Positions 7,884 through 15,904 are shown, counted from the first letter of the stretch. The stretch is 64,000 nt of DNA from Cellvibrio sp. KY-GH-1 (GCF_008806975.1 NZ_CP031728.1:310001-374000), one strand, 5' to 3'. Made by a program: numbers and translations. The notes: a model not told the origin generated them from the sequence alone.

Positions 7884-8213
7884 ATGGCCAGAAGAAAGCA
7901 CTACAATTTTTACGACGATAACTTTAAGGCTACTGCCGTCGCTTTAAGCGAAATCCCAGGCATAAAGGCCACTCATGTCGCCGAGGCGCTCGATATCCAT
8001 GAGGTCATGCTATATCGTTGGCGTATGGAAATGCGACGAGGCCAAATCATGGCAAAGAAGAAAGATATCAATATAGATCCTGAGCTCAAGTCAGAACTAA
8101 AGCGCCTGCGCAAGCTTGAGCGTGAGCACAACCTCCTGAAGGAGGAGCATTCCCTTTTAAAAAAAGCCATCCAGTTCTCTTTGCAACCAAAGGGGAAGTC
8201 TTCGAGTTCATAG
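7884..8213 (+). CDS. IS3 family transposase OrfA
   Basis: A 109-residue DNA-binding subunit with an N-terminal helix-turn-helix (KATHVAEALDIHEVMLYRWR) and a C-terminal leucine-zipper-like coiled coil (residues about 65-95). Start at ATG 7884 with GGAGGTAATT upstream. Near its end lies a run of seven A (8159-8165), the classic A6G/A7 slippery site; a -1 shift there would fuse it to OrfB. Confidence 0.9.
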   Translation: MARRKHYNFYDDNFKATAVALSEIPGIKATHVAEALDIHEVMLYRWRMEMRRGQIMAKKKDINIDPELKSELKRLRKLEREHNLLKEEHSLLKKAIQFSLQPKGKSSSS

Positions 8214-9052
8214 ATAGAAACCGGGATCTTCACTCTATTGCACTCATATGTCGTGTATACAGCGTAACGAGGGATGGCTATAACGCGTGGCGACGACGCG
8301 GAATTTCTAATCGTCGGATTGAAGATGGCGAATTGTTGGAGTCAATTGTGAAGATCTTCAATCGGCATGATGGCTGCTATGGTAGTCCTAAAATCATGCA
8401 GGAGCTGCGCAAAGCGGGCATACGAGTAGGTCAGAAGCGGGTTGCTCGATTAATGCGAGAGCGCGGTTTAAAGGCCATCAAAGCACGTATCTATAGGTCT
8501 CGCCCAGGCCTGTATAGTTATATTAATCGCGTGCCGTGCAGAATTGTTGGAGTAGAGGTCTCTCGCCCTAACCAGCTATGGGTGGGGGATGTAACTTACC
8601 TGAAAATGCGCGATGGAAGCTGGCAGTACCTCTGTGTCATTATGGATCGCTTTAGCCGGCGAATCATATCCTGGTCGTTGAGTGATAAGCGCGATGCACA
8701 ATTGGCTTTGTCTGCCTTGCAGCGCGCCGTGAGAAATCGCGGTTATCATCCGGAGTTAATTTTTCACTCGGATAGGGGCGTGGAATACATGGCTGGCGAT
8801 TACCGGAAGCGGCTTGAGCAGTGCGGTATTTTGCAAAGCATGAATAGAGCGAAGACGATGAATGACAATGCGTTTATGGAGTCATTCTTTCAGCAATTTA
8901 AAACTGAACGTATTAAGCGATCAGTGCTTGAAACAGTAGAGCAACTGCGCGGAATTGTTGCGGAGTATATGCGCTACTACAATTATGATCGCTCTCATTC
9001 ATCAATTGGGTATTTATCACCTCATGAATTTGAGGCTAGAATGAGTTGCTAA
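8165..9052 (+). CDS. IS3 family transposase OrfB (made by -1 frameshift)
   Basis: The catalytic part. From the slippery A run at 8159-8165 the -1 frame is open and reads SHPVLFATKGEVFEFI into the first ATG at 8333, so the product is most likely the OrfAB fusion; an independent start at 8333 would give 239 residues. The integrase core has WVGDVTYL (Asp), FHSDRGVEY (Asp) and a Glu in NAFMESFFQQFKTE, the DDE triad of IS3. It ends with YNYDRSHSSIGYLSP. Appears intact. Confidence 0.9.
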   Translation, partial: SHPVLFATKGEVFEFIDRNRDLHSIALICRVYSVTRDGYNAWRRRGISNRRIEDGELLESIVKIFNRHDGCYGSPKIMQELRKAGIRVGQKRVARLMRERGLKAIKARIYRSRPGLYSYINRVPCRIVGVEVSRPNQLWVGDVTYLKMRDGSWQYLCVIMDRFSRRIISWSLSDKRDAQLALSALQRAVRNRGYHPELIFHSDRGVEYMAGDYRKRLEQCGILQSMNRAKTMNDNAFMESFFQQFKTERIKRSVLETVEQLRGIVAEYMRYYNYDRSHSSIGYLSPHEFEARMSC

Positions 9053-9086
9053 CAAATAGGTGTGTGCAAATGCGGGTTAGGTTCCC

Positions 9087-9190
9087 GCACTTCGTGCGCT
9101 GGACAGTTTGTAAGTCGCGGCTTTGTGGTTTTGCTGCGCAAAAGTAATCCACAAAACCACGACTTACAAACTGCCGTTGAGCACGGCGTT
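9087..9190 (+). repeat. attC site 8, right fragment, cut again at its R' core
   Basis: It continues the attC begun at 7807: arm GACAGTTTGTAAGTCGC, inner CCACAAAACCACGACTT, then CACGGCGTT. Directly after GTT (9188-9190) comes copy 2 of the IS1182-like element. This attC was therefore hit twice. Confidence 0.88.
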
Positions 9191-11006
9191 GAAGCTGTAG
9201 AAAAACCCCAAAAATCGATTGTTTTTCGTTAAAATGGCGCATCCCCTCAGGAGTGCGCTTATGCCAAAGTTTATTCCTTACAATCATGATCAAAATGCGA
9301 TGGTGGTGATTAATTTTCGCGACCAGTTGCAACCCGGCACCTTCGAGCACGCTATTCATTATTTGATTCATGAAAAGCTCGATCTTTCTATCTTTGATTA
9401 CGCTTACAACAATAAAGATGGCGGTAGGCCTGCGTATAACCCTGCCATTTTACTCAGTGTTGTGTTATTCGCTTACTCCAAAGGTATTACGTCTAGCCGC
9501 GAAATTGAGTGGTGTTGTACGAACAATATTATTTTTAAAGCGCTTTCTTGCGATACCGTTCCTCATTTCACTACTATCGCCAGTTTTATCAGTAGTCATC
9601 CGCAAGCGATTGAAGCGCTGTTCGAACAAATTCTGTTGGTGTGTCATGAGCAAGGATTATTGGGCAATGAGCTGTTTGCGATTGATGGTTGCAAAATGTC
9701 CTCTAACGCCTCCAAGGAATGGTCGGGAACATTTAAAGAATTGCAGCAGAAACGCGCCAAATTAAAAAAGTTGATTCGGCACCATATGCGGGAGCACCGC
9801 CGTATCGATAAAACCGAATCTGCCGATGCAGAAAAGCAAAGGCGCACCGCCCAGACAATCGAAACCTTAAGTAAAGCGCACGATAAGATTGATAAATTCC
9901 TAAAGACAGCAGCCCCACGGATGGGGCAGGCGAAACGGCCGACTGAAGTAAAAAGCAATATTACCGATAATGAATCAGCCAAGATGACGACCAGCAAAGG
10001 TACCATCCAGGGTTACAACGGTATTGCAGCAGTTGATAAAAAGCACCAGATCATTATTGATGCGCAAGCTTTTGGCGCGGGCCAGGAACACCACACCTTA
10101 CAGCCTGTTATTGAAAGTATTAAGGTGCGGTACCAAAAACTGAAAATTGCGCACAATATCTATCGCAAGCAGACACTGGTTACAGCGGACACCGGCTTTG
10201 CTAATGAGGCCAATATGGAATACCTCTACACCCATAAAATTAATGCCTATATTCCAGATAATAATTTTCGCAGCCGCGATCCCAAATTTGCTGAGCAGAA
10301 AGCGAAATATGGCAAGCGCCAGCCCATCAAGAAAATCAAAACCCGTTATAAAGAAGTCATTCCGGCTAGTGAATTCCACTTTGATGCATCGACAAAAACC
10401 TGCATTTGCCCAGCAGGGGAAACCATGTGGTTAAAGCGTGAAGGGACGGATCGTTATGGCAAACATCAAAAGTTGTATTTTGAGGGAAGGCTCAGTAAGT
10501 GTCGGGTATGCCCGCTAAAGGAACAGTGCATGCAAAACCCGGATTCAGCCAATGATCGAACCGGGCATGGGCGGCAGGTGTCCTTTATTATTGATAAGGA
10601 AACCAAAAACAAATATACCGAATGGATGAAGTCTCGGGTCGATAGCGAATTTGGCAAAATGGTTTATAGTCATCGCATGTCCACGGTTGAGCCTGTGTTC
10701 GCTAATATCGGCACAAACAAAGGGCTAAAGCGATTCAGTCTACGTGGCAAAGCCAAAGTTCAGGGGCAATGGCAGTTGTTTTGTATGATCCACAATATAG
10801 AAAAGCTCGCGAATTATGGTGATTTGACCAACGCGAAGCGAAAATAAGAACGAATATAGGCAAACAACTCGCTTTTTCAAAGCGCAACGCAATTAATGAA
10901 TAAGAGCAATTGAAAATCCAAGAACAGTTAGGCAAAGTTGGCTAATTAATTATTAATCAATTAGCTGTAAGTAAATTCAGTGGTTATTGGGTTTTTCTAC
11001 GGCTTC
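9191..11006 (+). mobile_element. IS1182-like element, copy 2, inserted at the attC 8 R' core
   Basis: 1816 bases, same ends as copy 1 (left GAAGCTGTAGAAAAACCC at 9191, right ...CTACGGCTTC ending at 11006), same orientation, and GTT on both sides (9188-9190 and 11007-11009). The identical position relative to attC in two different sites (the sites differ in sequence upstream of GGCGTT) points to target preference, not one duplication of a larger segment. Confidence 0.88.
9261..10847 (+). CDS. IS1182-like DDE transposase, copy 2
   Basis: 528 residues, nearly identical to the protein of 4790-6376. Differences I can see are Val to Ile in the TSKGT(V/I)QG stretch, Phe to Ile in LK(F/I)AH, Lys to Gln in GKR(K/Q)P and Ala to Thr in REG(A/T)D. 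All catalytic motifs and the CAGGAG-preceded start are kept. The few DNA differences are scattered, so the copies are recent but not brand new. Confidence 0.88.
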   Translation: MPKFIPYNHDQNAMVVINFRDQLQPGTFEHAIHYLIHEKLDLSIFDYAYNNKDGGRPAYNPAILLSVVLFAYSKGITSSREIEWCCTNNIIFKALSCDTVPHFTTIASFISSHPQAIEALFEQILLVCHEQGLLGNELFAIDGCKMSSNASKEWSGTFKELQQKRAKLKKLIRHHMREHRRIDKTESADAEKQRRTAQTIETLSKAHDKIDKFLKTAAPRMGQAKRPTEVKSNITDNESAKMTTSKGTIQGYNGIAAVDKKHQIIIDAQAFGAGQEHHTLQPVIESIKVRYQKLKIAHNIYRKQTLVTADTGFANEANMEYLYTHKINAYIPDNNFRSRDPKFAEQKAKYGKRQPIKKIKTRYKEVIPASEFHFDASTKTCICPAGETMWLKREGTDRYGKHQKLYFEGRLSKCRVCPLKEQCMQNPDSANDRTGHGRQVSFIIDKETKNKYTEWMKSRVDSEFGKMVYSHRMSTVEPVFANIGTNKGLKRFSLRGKAKVQGQWQLFCMIHNIEKLANYGDLTNAKRK

Positions 11007-11024
11007 GTTAACTAGGGTGAAACA

Positions 11025-11609
11025 ATGAAGAAGCTTTTTTCAATATTTTTACTTGCTATGGTTATTTCAAATAATACATACGCCGATTATGATTATCAAT
11101 TTCTACGTATTGCATGCATTCCTGAAGCTGGATTCTTAGATATATCGCACCAGTTTGTTCATAATACTGCCATCGATGTGCCAGTTAAAAACGTATACCA
11201 GATTTTTGAAGAAAGCGGATTCTATAGCCCTCATAAGCTTGACATTAAATGCAAATTTGCTGGAGGCGAATATAGAATTGTAGCAACTCAAGAAGAACCC
11301 TATAGCGGCATGTGTGGGGCCACACCTGACATCCTCCTAAGCCTATATAGAAATGAAAAACTCATGATTGAAAACGTTATCTTCGGTTATAGCTGTTTTA
11401 ATAATCCATCCGTGAACAAAATATATATTCATGCCTCTAAAAATGAGTATCCACCGAAAGAAATGGAAGTTTGCTTAAGTAATAACAGTTCCACTGAAAA
11501 GGTAAAAAAAGAAGAATGCAAATGGTTTTTTTCAAACTATATAGAATCGTATGAAAAAATGTTTCCCCTAAATTCGAATCGCCTAAATTCCTATTTCAAA
11601 CCAAAATAG
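11025..11609 (+). CDS. cassette gene, exported protein of unknown function
   Basis: 194 residues with a clear signal peptide: MKKLF, a hydrophobic core, then a likely cleavage near NTYA-DYDY at about residue 20. The mature part has seven cysteines (for example IACIPEA, DIKCKFAG, SGMCGAT, YSCFNN, EVCLSN and EECKWFF), so disulphides in the periplasm are likely. No family recognised. The ATG lies 16 bases after the GTT behind IS1182 copy 2, with GGGTGA upstream. Confidence 0.68.
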   Translation: MKKLFSIFLLAMVISNNTYADYDYQFLRIACIPEAGFLDISHQFVHNTAIDVPVKNVYQIFEESGFYSPHKLDIKCKFAGGEYRIVATQEEPYSGMCGATPDILLSLYRNEKLMIENVIFGYSCFNNPSVNKIYIHASKNEYPPKEMEVCLSNNSSTEKVKKEECKWFFSNYIESYEKMFPLNSNRLNSYFKPK

Positions 11610-11610
11610 T

Positions 11611-11713
11611 TAACAAAGCATTGCACCAGACGAATTGTAAGTAGCGCTTATGCAATATCGCTGCGCTAAGTTTATCGCAACGCGCTACTTACAATTCGCA
11701 GGTGAACGCAACG
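11611..11713 (+). repeat. attC site 9, split at its R' core
   Basis: R'' TAACAAAGCA at 11611; arms CGAATTGTAAGTAGCG and CGCTACTTACAATTCG pair perfectly; inner GCAATATCGCTGCG. It ends at CGCAACG. The R' continues as TTATG after the second IS110 element (13174), so the insertion point is within G|TT of the core, the position where integrase cuts. Confidence 0.87.
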
Positions 11714-12062
11714 TGAACTCCCCCAAGTGTCAAGCTAAGGCTACTTTTGACGTTCAGATATAGACTGCATCTCTACATTCGGTTTACTTGTGGCAATAAA
11801 ATTGCCTGAACCAAGATGAGTATTCGCTGGGAGCTGCCTCATTCGTTAGACGATCTTGATGATCACCACGATAAACAGGCTTTGGCTCCCCCGGTCTGAC
11901 CTGATTGTCATCTGCTACCGTCGCAGGACTCGGTGGGTTGCTATTCACTCTTCGGTGATGAATAGCACTTAACTCGTTTTAACCTTTACTGATTACCGCT
12001 TTTGCTGTCGCTTTTTCATTTCTAATCACTCTCGATAGTTTTTGATTTTCTTTGCGGTTGTT
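11714..12062 (-). ncRNA. candidate bridge RNA (seekRNA) region of IS110 element 2
   Basis: About 350 noncoding bases downstream of the transposase gene, the location of the guide RNA in the IS1111 group. It contains several short inverted repeats, for example around GAATAGCAACC/GGTGATGAATAGC (11936-11966), but I could not define loops by eye. The call rests on family knowledge and position. Confidence 0.4.
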
Positions 12063-13085
12063 TTAATTGGCCGCTATGACTTTGTAATCTTCCTGCTTAA
12101 CCATCAGCGTCCAAATAAGTCGTGCGTTTCTTGCTGCCATTGCGACTACCGCACGCAGATAGCCTCGCCGTGCAATTAATTCGCGCGCCCAGCAACTGAT
12201 TTTATCTTGCTTGTCTTTCAGGTTGGCAAGCACCGAACGTGCGTCGTGCACCAAACACATTCGCAGGTAGCGATCTCCTTGTTTGGTAATGCGGCCTAAC
12301 CGTACATTTCCACCGGTTGTGTGTTGCCTGGGAACCAATCCGAACCATGCTGCAAACTGGCGGGAATCTTTAAACAACGATGGATCTGGTACGCTTGCAA
12401 CAACGGCGGATGCAACTTGCTCGCCTACGCCCGGGATGGTGAGCAACCGTTTTGCAACCGGATGATGATGCGCTTGCTTGTGAAGTTCGCGGTCATAAAA
12501 CAGGACTTGTTCGTTGGCGATTTTGATGCGATCCCACAGATTACTAATCATTTGCCGTGCGAGCATGGGTAAACCGTTGTTGGCATCTTCCAAAATAAGT
12601 GGAATTTCCCGTTGTGCGGGATAGCGCCCCTTGGGCATGACGATGCCAAACTCGCTCAACAATCCGCGCAATTGATTAATCAGTGCTGTGCGCTCGGAAA
12701 CCAAGCCCTGGCGAACCCGATGTACACAAAGTTGTGCTTGTTGCTCGGCGGTTTTGATCGGGATAAACCAAATGTTCGCACGACCAACGGCTTCACAAAT
12801 GGCTTCGGCGTCGTTGTTGTCATTCTTGCCGCCTTTGCGAAAGGGGGCGATAAATTTGCTGGCGATAATGCCAACCTTGTGACCCAGTTTGGTAAATTCC
12901 CGCGCCCAATAGTGTGCGCCACTACAGGCTTCCATACCAATCAAGCAGGTCGGGCACTGTGCAATAAACGGCAGCAGTTTGGCTCGACTGAGCGTTTTGC
13001 GTAATACGACCTTGCCGTGCTGATCCATGCCGACCAAGCTAAAAGAAGTTTTCGCCAAATCAATACCGAGTGCTGTAAGATTCAT
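12063..13085 (-). CDS. IS110 family transposase (DEDD, IS1111 group)
   Basis: 340 residues. N-terminal RuvC-like part: GIDLAKTSFSLVG (Asp), GMEACSGAHYWAREF (Glu), KNDNNDAEAICEAVGR (Asp residues). C-terminal part: IPGVGEQVASAVVASV, FAAWFGLVPRQHTTGGN and LGRITKQGDRYLR with the conserved serine region shortly after. Length and layout are those of IS1111-group enzymes. The start at 13085 gives the canonical MNLTALGIDLAK, with GGAGCGAT upstream. About the same length as the transposase at 800-1819 but clearly diverged from it, so the two elements arrived independently. Confidence 0.92.
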   Translation of the reverse strand: MNLTALGIDLAKTSFSLVGMDQHGKVVLRKTLSRAKLLPFIAQCPTCLIGMEACSGAHYWAREFTKLGHKVGIIASKFIAPFRKGGKNDNNDAEAICEAVGRANIWFIPIKTAEQQAQLCVHRVRQGLVSERTALINQLRGLLSEFGIVMPKGRYPAQREIPLILEDANNGLPMLARQMISNLWDRIKIANEQVLFYDRELHKQAHHHPVAKRLLTIPGVGEQVASAVVASVPDPSLFKDSRQFAAWFGLVPRQHTTGGNVRLGRITKQGDRYLRMCLVHDARSVLANLKDKQDKISCWARELIARRGYLRAVVAMAARNARLIWTLMVKQEDYKVIAAN

Positions 13086-13182
13086 GGAAATCGCTCCTCT
13101 GGTGGTTGTGACATCACCGATAATTTACGCCGGCACAGGGCTGCGTGTTAAGAGGGGGAGTTCATATCATTCGTTATGTGAA

Positions 13183-13488
13183 ATGGGAGTTCATCTTAAA
13201 GTGAAGGAATTATTCACGTTCCTAGTTGATTTTGATGGTGGAACTTTTATATCTCAGCATCAGGCAGGGAGTTTAAGTGCGGCTATTTTGAGTTGGGCAG
13301 AGACTTTTGATTTTAGTGTTTTTACTGACGTTTCAAAAAAAGATTGGTCCAATTTAATTGCTCAAGTCCATGAGCCAGACAAACAGCCTGTTGCTGTAAA
13401 CGGGTTGAAAAATACTTGGTGCGCTAGCTATTTGGTAGGCGGCCACATTTTAATTGTTCATATAGTCAACACAGTAGAAGGCACATAA
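13183..13488 (+). CDS. cassette gene, unknown 101-residue protein
   Basis: The frame is open upstream into the IS110 element, but the plausible start is the ATG at 13183, 9 bases after the restored core TTATG. The product (MGVHLKVKELFTFLVDFDGG...) is a small soluble alpha/beta-looking protein with no signal peptide; no family recognised. The stop lies on the TAACAAAGTG of attC 10, the usual cassette arrangement. The insertion upstream did not damage the coding region. Confidence 0.65.
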   Translation: MGVHLKVKELFTFLVDFDGGTFISQHQAGSLSAAILSWAETFDFSVFTDVSKKDWSNLIAQVHEPDKQPVAVNGLKNTWCASYLVGGHILIVHIVNTVEGT

Positions 13489-13534
13489 CAAAGTGCTCCA
13501 ACACGCGCACTTCGTCCGCTGGACAGTTTGTAAT
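13486..13534 (+). repeat. attC site 10, left fragment
   Basis: R'' TAACAAAGTG, then CGCACTTCGTCCGCTGGACAG (hairpin and left arm) ending in TTTGTAAT. The sequence then changes completely into the intron-like segment at 13535. The right arm is not found downstream; only an AAAGTTATGG at 14139-14148 could be the R' end. Confidence 0.75.
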
Positions 13535-14141
13535 GTGTGCCGAGAGTAAATTGGTGGGGTCGCGTAGCGTCCACACTTTTACGTAACTTCGCAAGAGATG
13601 GTGGCAGGCCACCGCATTCGCTTTGCAGTAAGTGAAAGCAAACCACTTCAAGCGGCATTGATAAAGAGTCATTGTCGTGAGTGTTGAAGAAAAGTCGGAA
13701 TAAAATTCGGCAGGTGTGATAAACGGAGACGAACGCAAGTGAACCTTTGATGAGGCGTCGTGAAGTCTAACCCGTTGTCAAAATCAGTGGCCCTTACAAC
13801 TACTGAGAGAAATCGAGAAGAAAACTGCTTACTGACTCGATGGCAACCGGCGTAAAGAAGGCGTGACCGTTTATCAGGCTTTTGTGATGAACTCGGGAAG
13901 CTGTCGTGCTGATGATAAGAGAGAAGCCGAAAGCGGTGACCCCGTAAGGCGAGAGTATCAATGCAGCGCACATTGGCGGAATCTTTCGTAGTAGTGATGA
14001 AGTTGTTGTAATGACAATGGAGCGAAGGGGCGACGCCTATTGATTTAAATAAAGAGAAGGTATTGATTGAACCAAAAACCGCAAGGTGGGAATCAACAAT
14101 CAATGTAGTGCTAGCAATCAAGTAATCAGACGGTGAGCAAA
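13535..14141 (+). mobile_element. truncated group II intron (5' part, no reverse transcriptase, no domain V)
   Basis: It starts with GTGTGCC, fitting the GUGYG 5' end of group II introns. Over the next roughly 500 bases there is no convincing ORF but the kind of sequence seen in ribozyme domains I-III. The segment near 13990 (GTAGTGATGAAGTTGTTGTA, then AATGACAATGGAGCGAAGGG) is typical of domain III. TTACAA at 13794-13799 is complementary to TTGTAA of the upstream flank (13528-13533), fitting an EBS1-IBS1 pair. No maturase gene and no domain V hairpin follow, so the 3' part is deleted. Class not determined. Confidence 0.7.
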
Positions 14142-14155
14142 GTTATGGTAAATGT

Positions 14156-14557
14156 ATGTTTCTAAGAGGTGTTATTCATGGGGCGGTATTAAGTGCTTTA
14201 GCTATCTTGCTTGCTTTTTTACTTCCGTATTTAACAATGGATAATGATTTGCTAAAGATTTTTGCCGTTCTCATACTGGTAGCTCCATTGTTGTATATAG
14301 GCTACAAATTTCGCGGCAAAATTGACGTGCCGGTTATTGAATATATTGTTTATAGAAATCATAAATTATGGATATATTTAATGGGAGCAGGTCTTATAAC
14401 TGCACTCACATCTACAATGCTTAAAATTCATTTAAATAGCATCATTAACTTTGATCCTCTAACATTTGTAATTACTTATGTATCATCACTTTTCGGAAAT
14501 ACAGCAACCATGGCTACAATCATTTTTATTGGCTCCTCATTGAATAGAAAGCAATAA
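14156..14557 (+). CDS. last cassette-like gene, polytopic membrane protein
   Basis: 133 residues with four hydrophobic segments (about residues 6-25, 33-52, 73-92 and 103-127). No family recognised. It begins 8 bases after a GTTATGG that may be an R' core and ends with TAACAACTGG, which could be a degenerate R'' end, but no attC dyad follows before the next gene. I take this as the end of the recognisable cassette array in this window. AT-rich codon use resembles the other cassettes, not the genes downstream. Confidence 0.6.
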   Translation: MFLRGVIHGAVLSALAILLAFLLPYLTMDNDLLKIFAVLILVAPLLYIGYKFRGKIDVPVIEYIVYRNHKLWIYLMGAGLITALTSTMLKIHLNSIINFDPLTFVITYVSSLFGNTATMATIIFIGSSLNRKQ

Positions 14558-14640
14558 CAACTGGCTGTGGCAAAAAACAGTACCTACGCTTTTCGGTCAA
14601 CTGTTGCGGGTTTTAATTTAAACAAAAGAAGGAGGTGTCC

Positions 14641-15237
14641 TTGAGGAAAGATAATAAAACCAGTCCCAAGGTCGATGCATTTATGACGAAAGCCAAAAGC
14701 TGGCAAGAGGAATTTGCGCTGCTGCGTGAAATTGCACTAAGCTGCGATTTAAACGAAGACCTGAAATGGGGGCAGCCGTGTTACACATTGGATAATGCCA
14801 ATGTGGTGTTGATTCACGGTTTCAAGGAGTATTGTGCGATCCTTTTTTTTAAAGGCGCGTTGGTTGGTGATCCCCAAAATATTTTGGTTCAGCAAACCGA
14901 AAATGTGCAGGCTGCACGGCAAATTCGTTTTACCAGTGCTGCGCAAATCAAAAAAATGAAAGCTACGATAAAAGCCTATATTCGGGCAGCTATTGACGTC
15001 GAAAAGGCAGGCTTGAGTGTAGAGTTTAAAAAGACGGAAGAATTTTTAGTTCCGGAGGAATTCCAGCAAAAGCTGGATAAAACACCTGGTTTAAAAGACG
15101 CATTTGAAGCGCTTACACCGGGCCGGCAACGTGGATACCTGCTACACTTTTCCTCTGCCAAGCAATCCAAAACCCGGGAGTCCAGAGTTGAAAAATGCAT
15201 TCCCATGATTTTTGACGGGCTAGGGTTGAATGACTAA
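14641..15237 (+). CDS. DUF1801 / YdeI-family protein
   Basis: 198 residues, cytoplasmic. The N-terminal two thirds is a DUF1801 (YdhG/YdeI-type) domain: LREIALSCDLNEDLKWGQPC, then VVLIHGFKEYCAILFFKGAL. A C-terminal OmdA-like helix region follows (ALTPGRQRGYLLHFSSAKQS, then TRESRVEKCIP). Members are small conserved proteins of unclear role. The TTG at 14641 is chosen because AAGGAGG ends 5 bases before it; a GTG at 14635 overlaps that site. First chromosomal-type gene after the array. Confidence 0.75.
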   Translation: MRKDNKTSPKVDAFMTKAKSWQEEFALLREIALSCDLNEDLKWGQPCYTLDNANVVLIHGFKEYCAILFFKGALVGDPQNILVQQTENVQAARQIRFTSAAQIKKMKATIKAYIRAAIDVEKAGLSVEFKKTEEFLVPEEFQQKLDKTPGLKDAFEALTPGRQRGYLLHFSSAKQSKTRESRVEKCIPMIFDGLGLND

Positions 15238-15299
15238 TGCTGGGTTAATCATTCAACTGCTTAGGCTATAAAATGCAGGGTGAATCGAGGGGCGTGAAA

Positions 15300-15833
15300 A
15301 TGTTTGCTAATATTTATCGAACATTTCTTATATTGTTGATGCTAGTCAGCGTTCCGGGTTTTGCCGGTGAGGTTTATAAATGGACTGACAAGGATGGCAA
15401 GGTGCATTTTAGCTCGACGCCGCCTAAGGACAAGGAGGCCAAAGTGGAAGTTAAAAACTATAAAGGCGCGATAAACTCCCAAGCAGCGCCCACTAAAGAA
15501 ATTCCGCCCGAAGTAAAGGAAATGATGCAAGGTATGCAGAAGGCGCTATTGGAGGTTCACGAAGATGGGGCCCCGCTCAATTGCGAAATGGCGATGGGTA
15601 ATATCAATTGGCAAATCGAAACTATGTTGGCTCAGGGGAAGAAAAACCTGGAGGGCGGTTACATTACTCAGGAGCAATATGAGTTAGCCACCGGTGCGTT
15701 TAAAAAGGCCCAGGCTGAATTGTCACTAGATGACTGTAAAACAGCCTTATCCACTAAGCGCTCTTTTTACCAATGTATGTCCAGCGATAAAAACCATGTG
15801 GCGGGCTGTGGGCAGAAATACAATTTTGACTAG
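15300..15833 (+). CDS. exported DUF4124 protein
   Basis: 177 residues. Signal peptide (residues 1 to about 21, cleavage after GFA), then a DUF4124 domain: EVYKWTDKDGKVHFSSTPP, the usual KW-x-D-x-x-G-x-x-x-F-S pattern. The C-terminal half is helical with four cysteines (NCEM, DDCK, QCMSS, GCGQ). Periplasmic, role unknown. Start ATG at 15300 with GAGGGGCG upstream; an in-frame ATG at 15273 would put ten residues before the signal peptide. Confidence 0.75.
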   Translation: MFANIYRTFLILLMLVSVPGFAGEVYKWTDKDGKVHFSSTPPKDKEAKVEVKNYKGAINSQAAPTKEIPPEVKEMMQGMQKALLEVHEDGAPLNCEMAMGNINWQIETMLAQGKKNLEGGYITQEQYELATGAFKKAQAELSLDDCKTALSTKRSFYQCMSSDKNHVAGCGQKYNFD

Positions 15834-15904
15834 GTACTGCAGTATTTTTGGGTGATTAACAGTCATGCCTAAATTGCGAATCCTTAAGTTCTTAATAACG
15901 GGCT

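Larger units (their letters stand above)
7830..9086 (+). mobile_element. IS3 family element inside attC 8
   Basis: 1257 bases with 29-bp terminal inverted repeats (7830-7858 and 9058-9086) that differ at two positions; outer ends GGGAACCTAACCCGC and GCGGGTTAGGTTCCC. Flanked by a 3-bp duplication, GCA (7827-7829 and 9087-9089). Two overlapping-phase ORFs in the typical IS3 layout. The element interrupts the left part of attC 8. Confidence 0.93.
11714..13173 (-). mobile_element. IS110 family element, IS1111 group, at the R' core of attC 9
   Basis: About 1460 bases. Subterminal inverted repeats TGAACTCCCCC (11714-11724) and GGGGGAGTTCA (13154-13164) are perfect over 11 bases and asymmetric with respect to the right end (about 9 bases inside), as in IS1111-group elements. 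No target duplication beyond one ambiguous G. Transposase opposite to cassette direction. It is a different element from the one at 485-1908 and sits at a different point of its attC. Confidence 0.87.

Noticed and set aside
13669..14121. 150-codon minus-strand ORF
   Set aside because: It lies in the group II intron-like RNA segment; the product is low-complexity with no domain, so open by chance.
14558..14640. attC after the last membrane-protein cassette
   Set aside because: TAACAACTGG is present but I find no dyad or R' core before the next gene, so no site is called.
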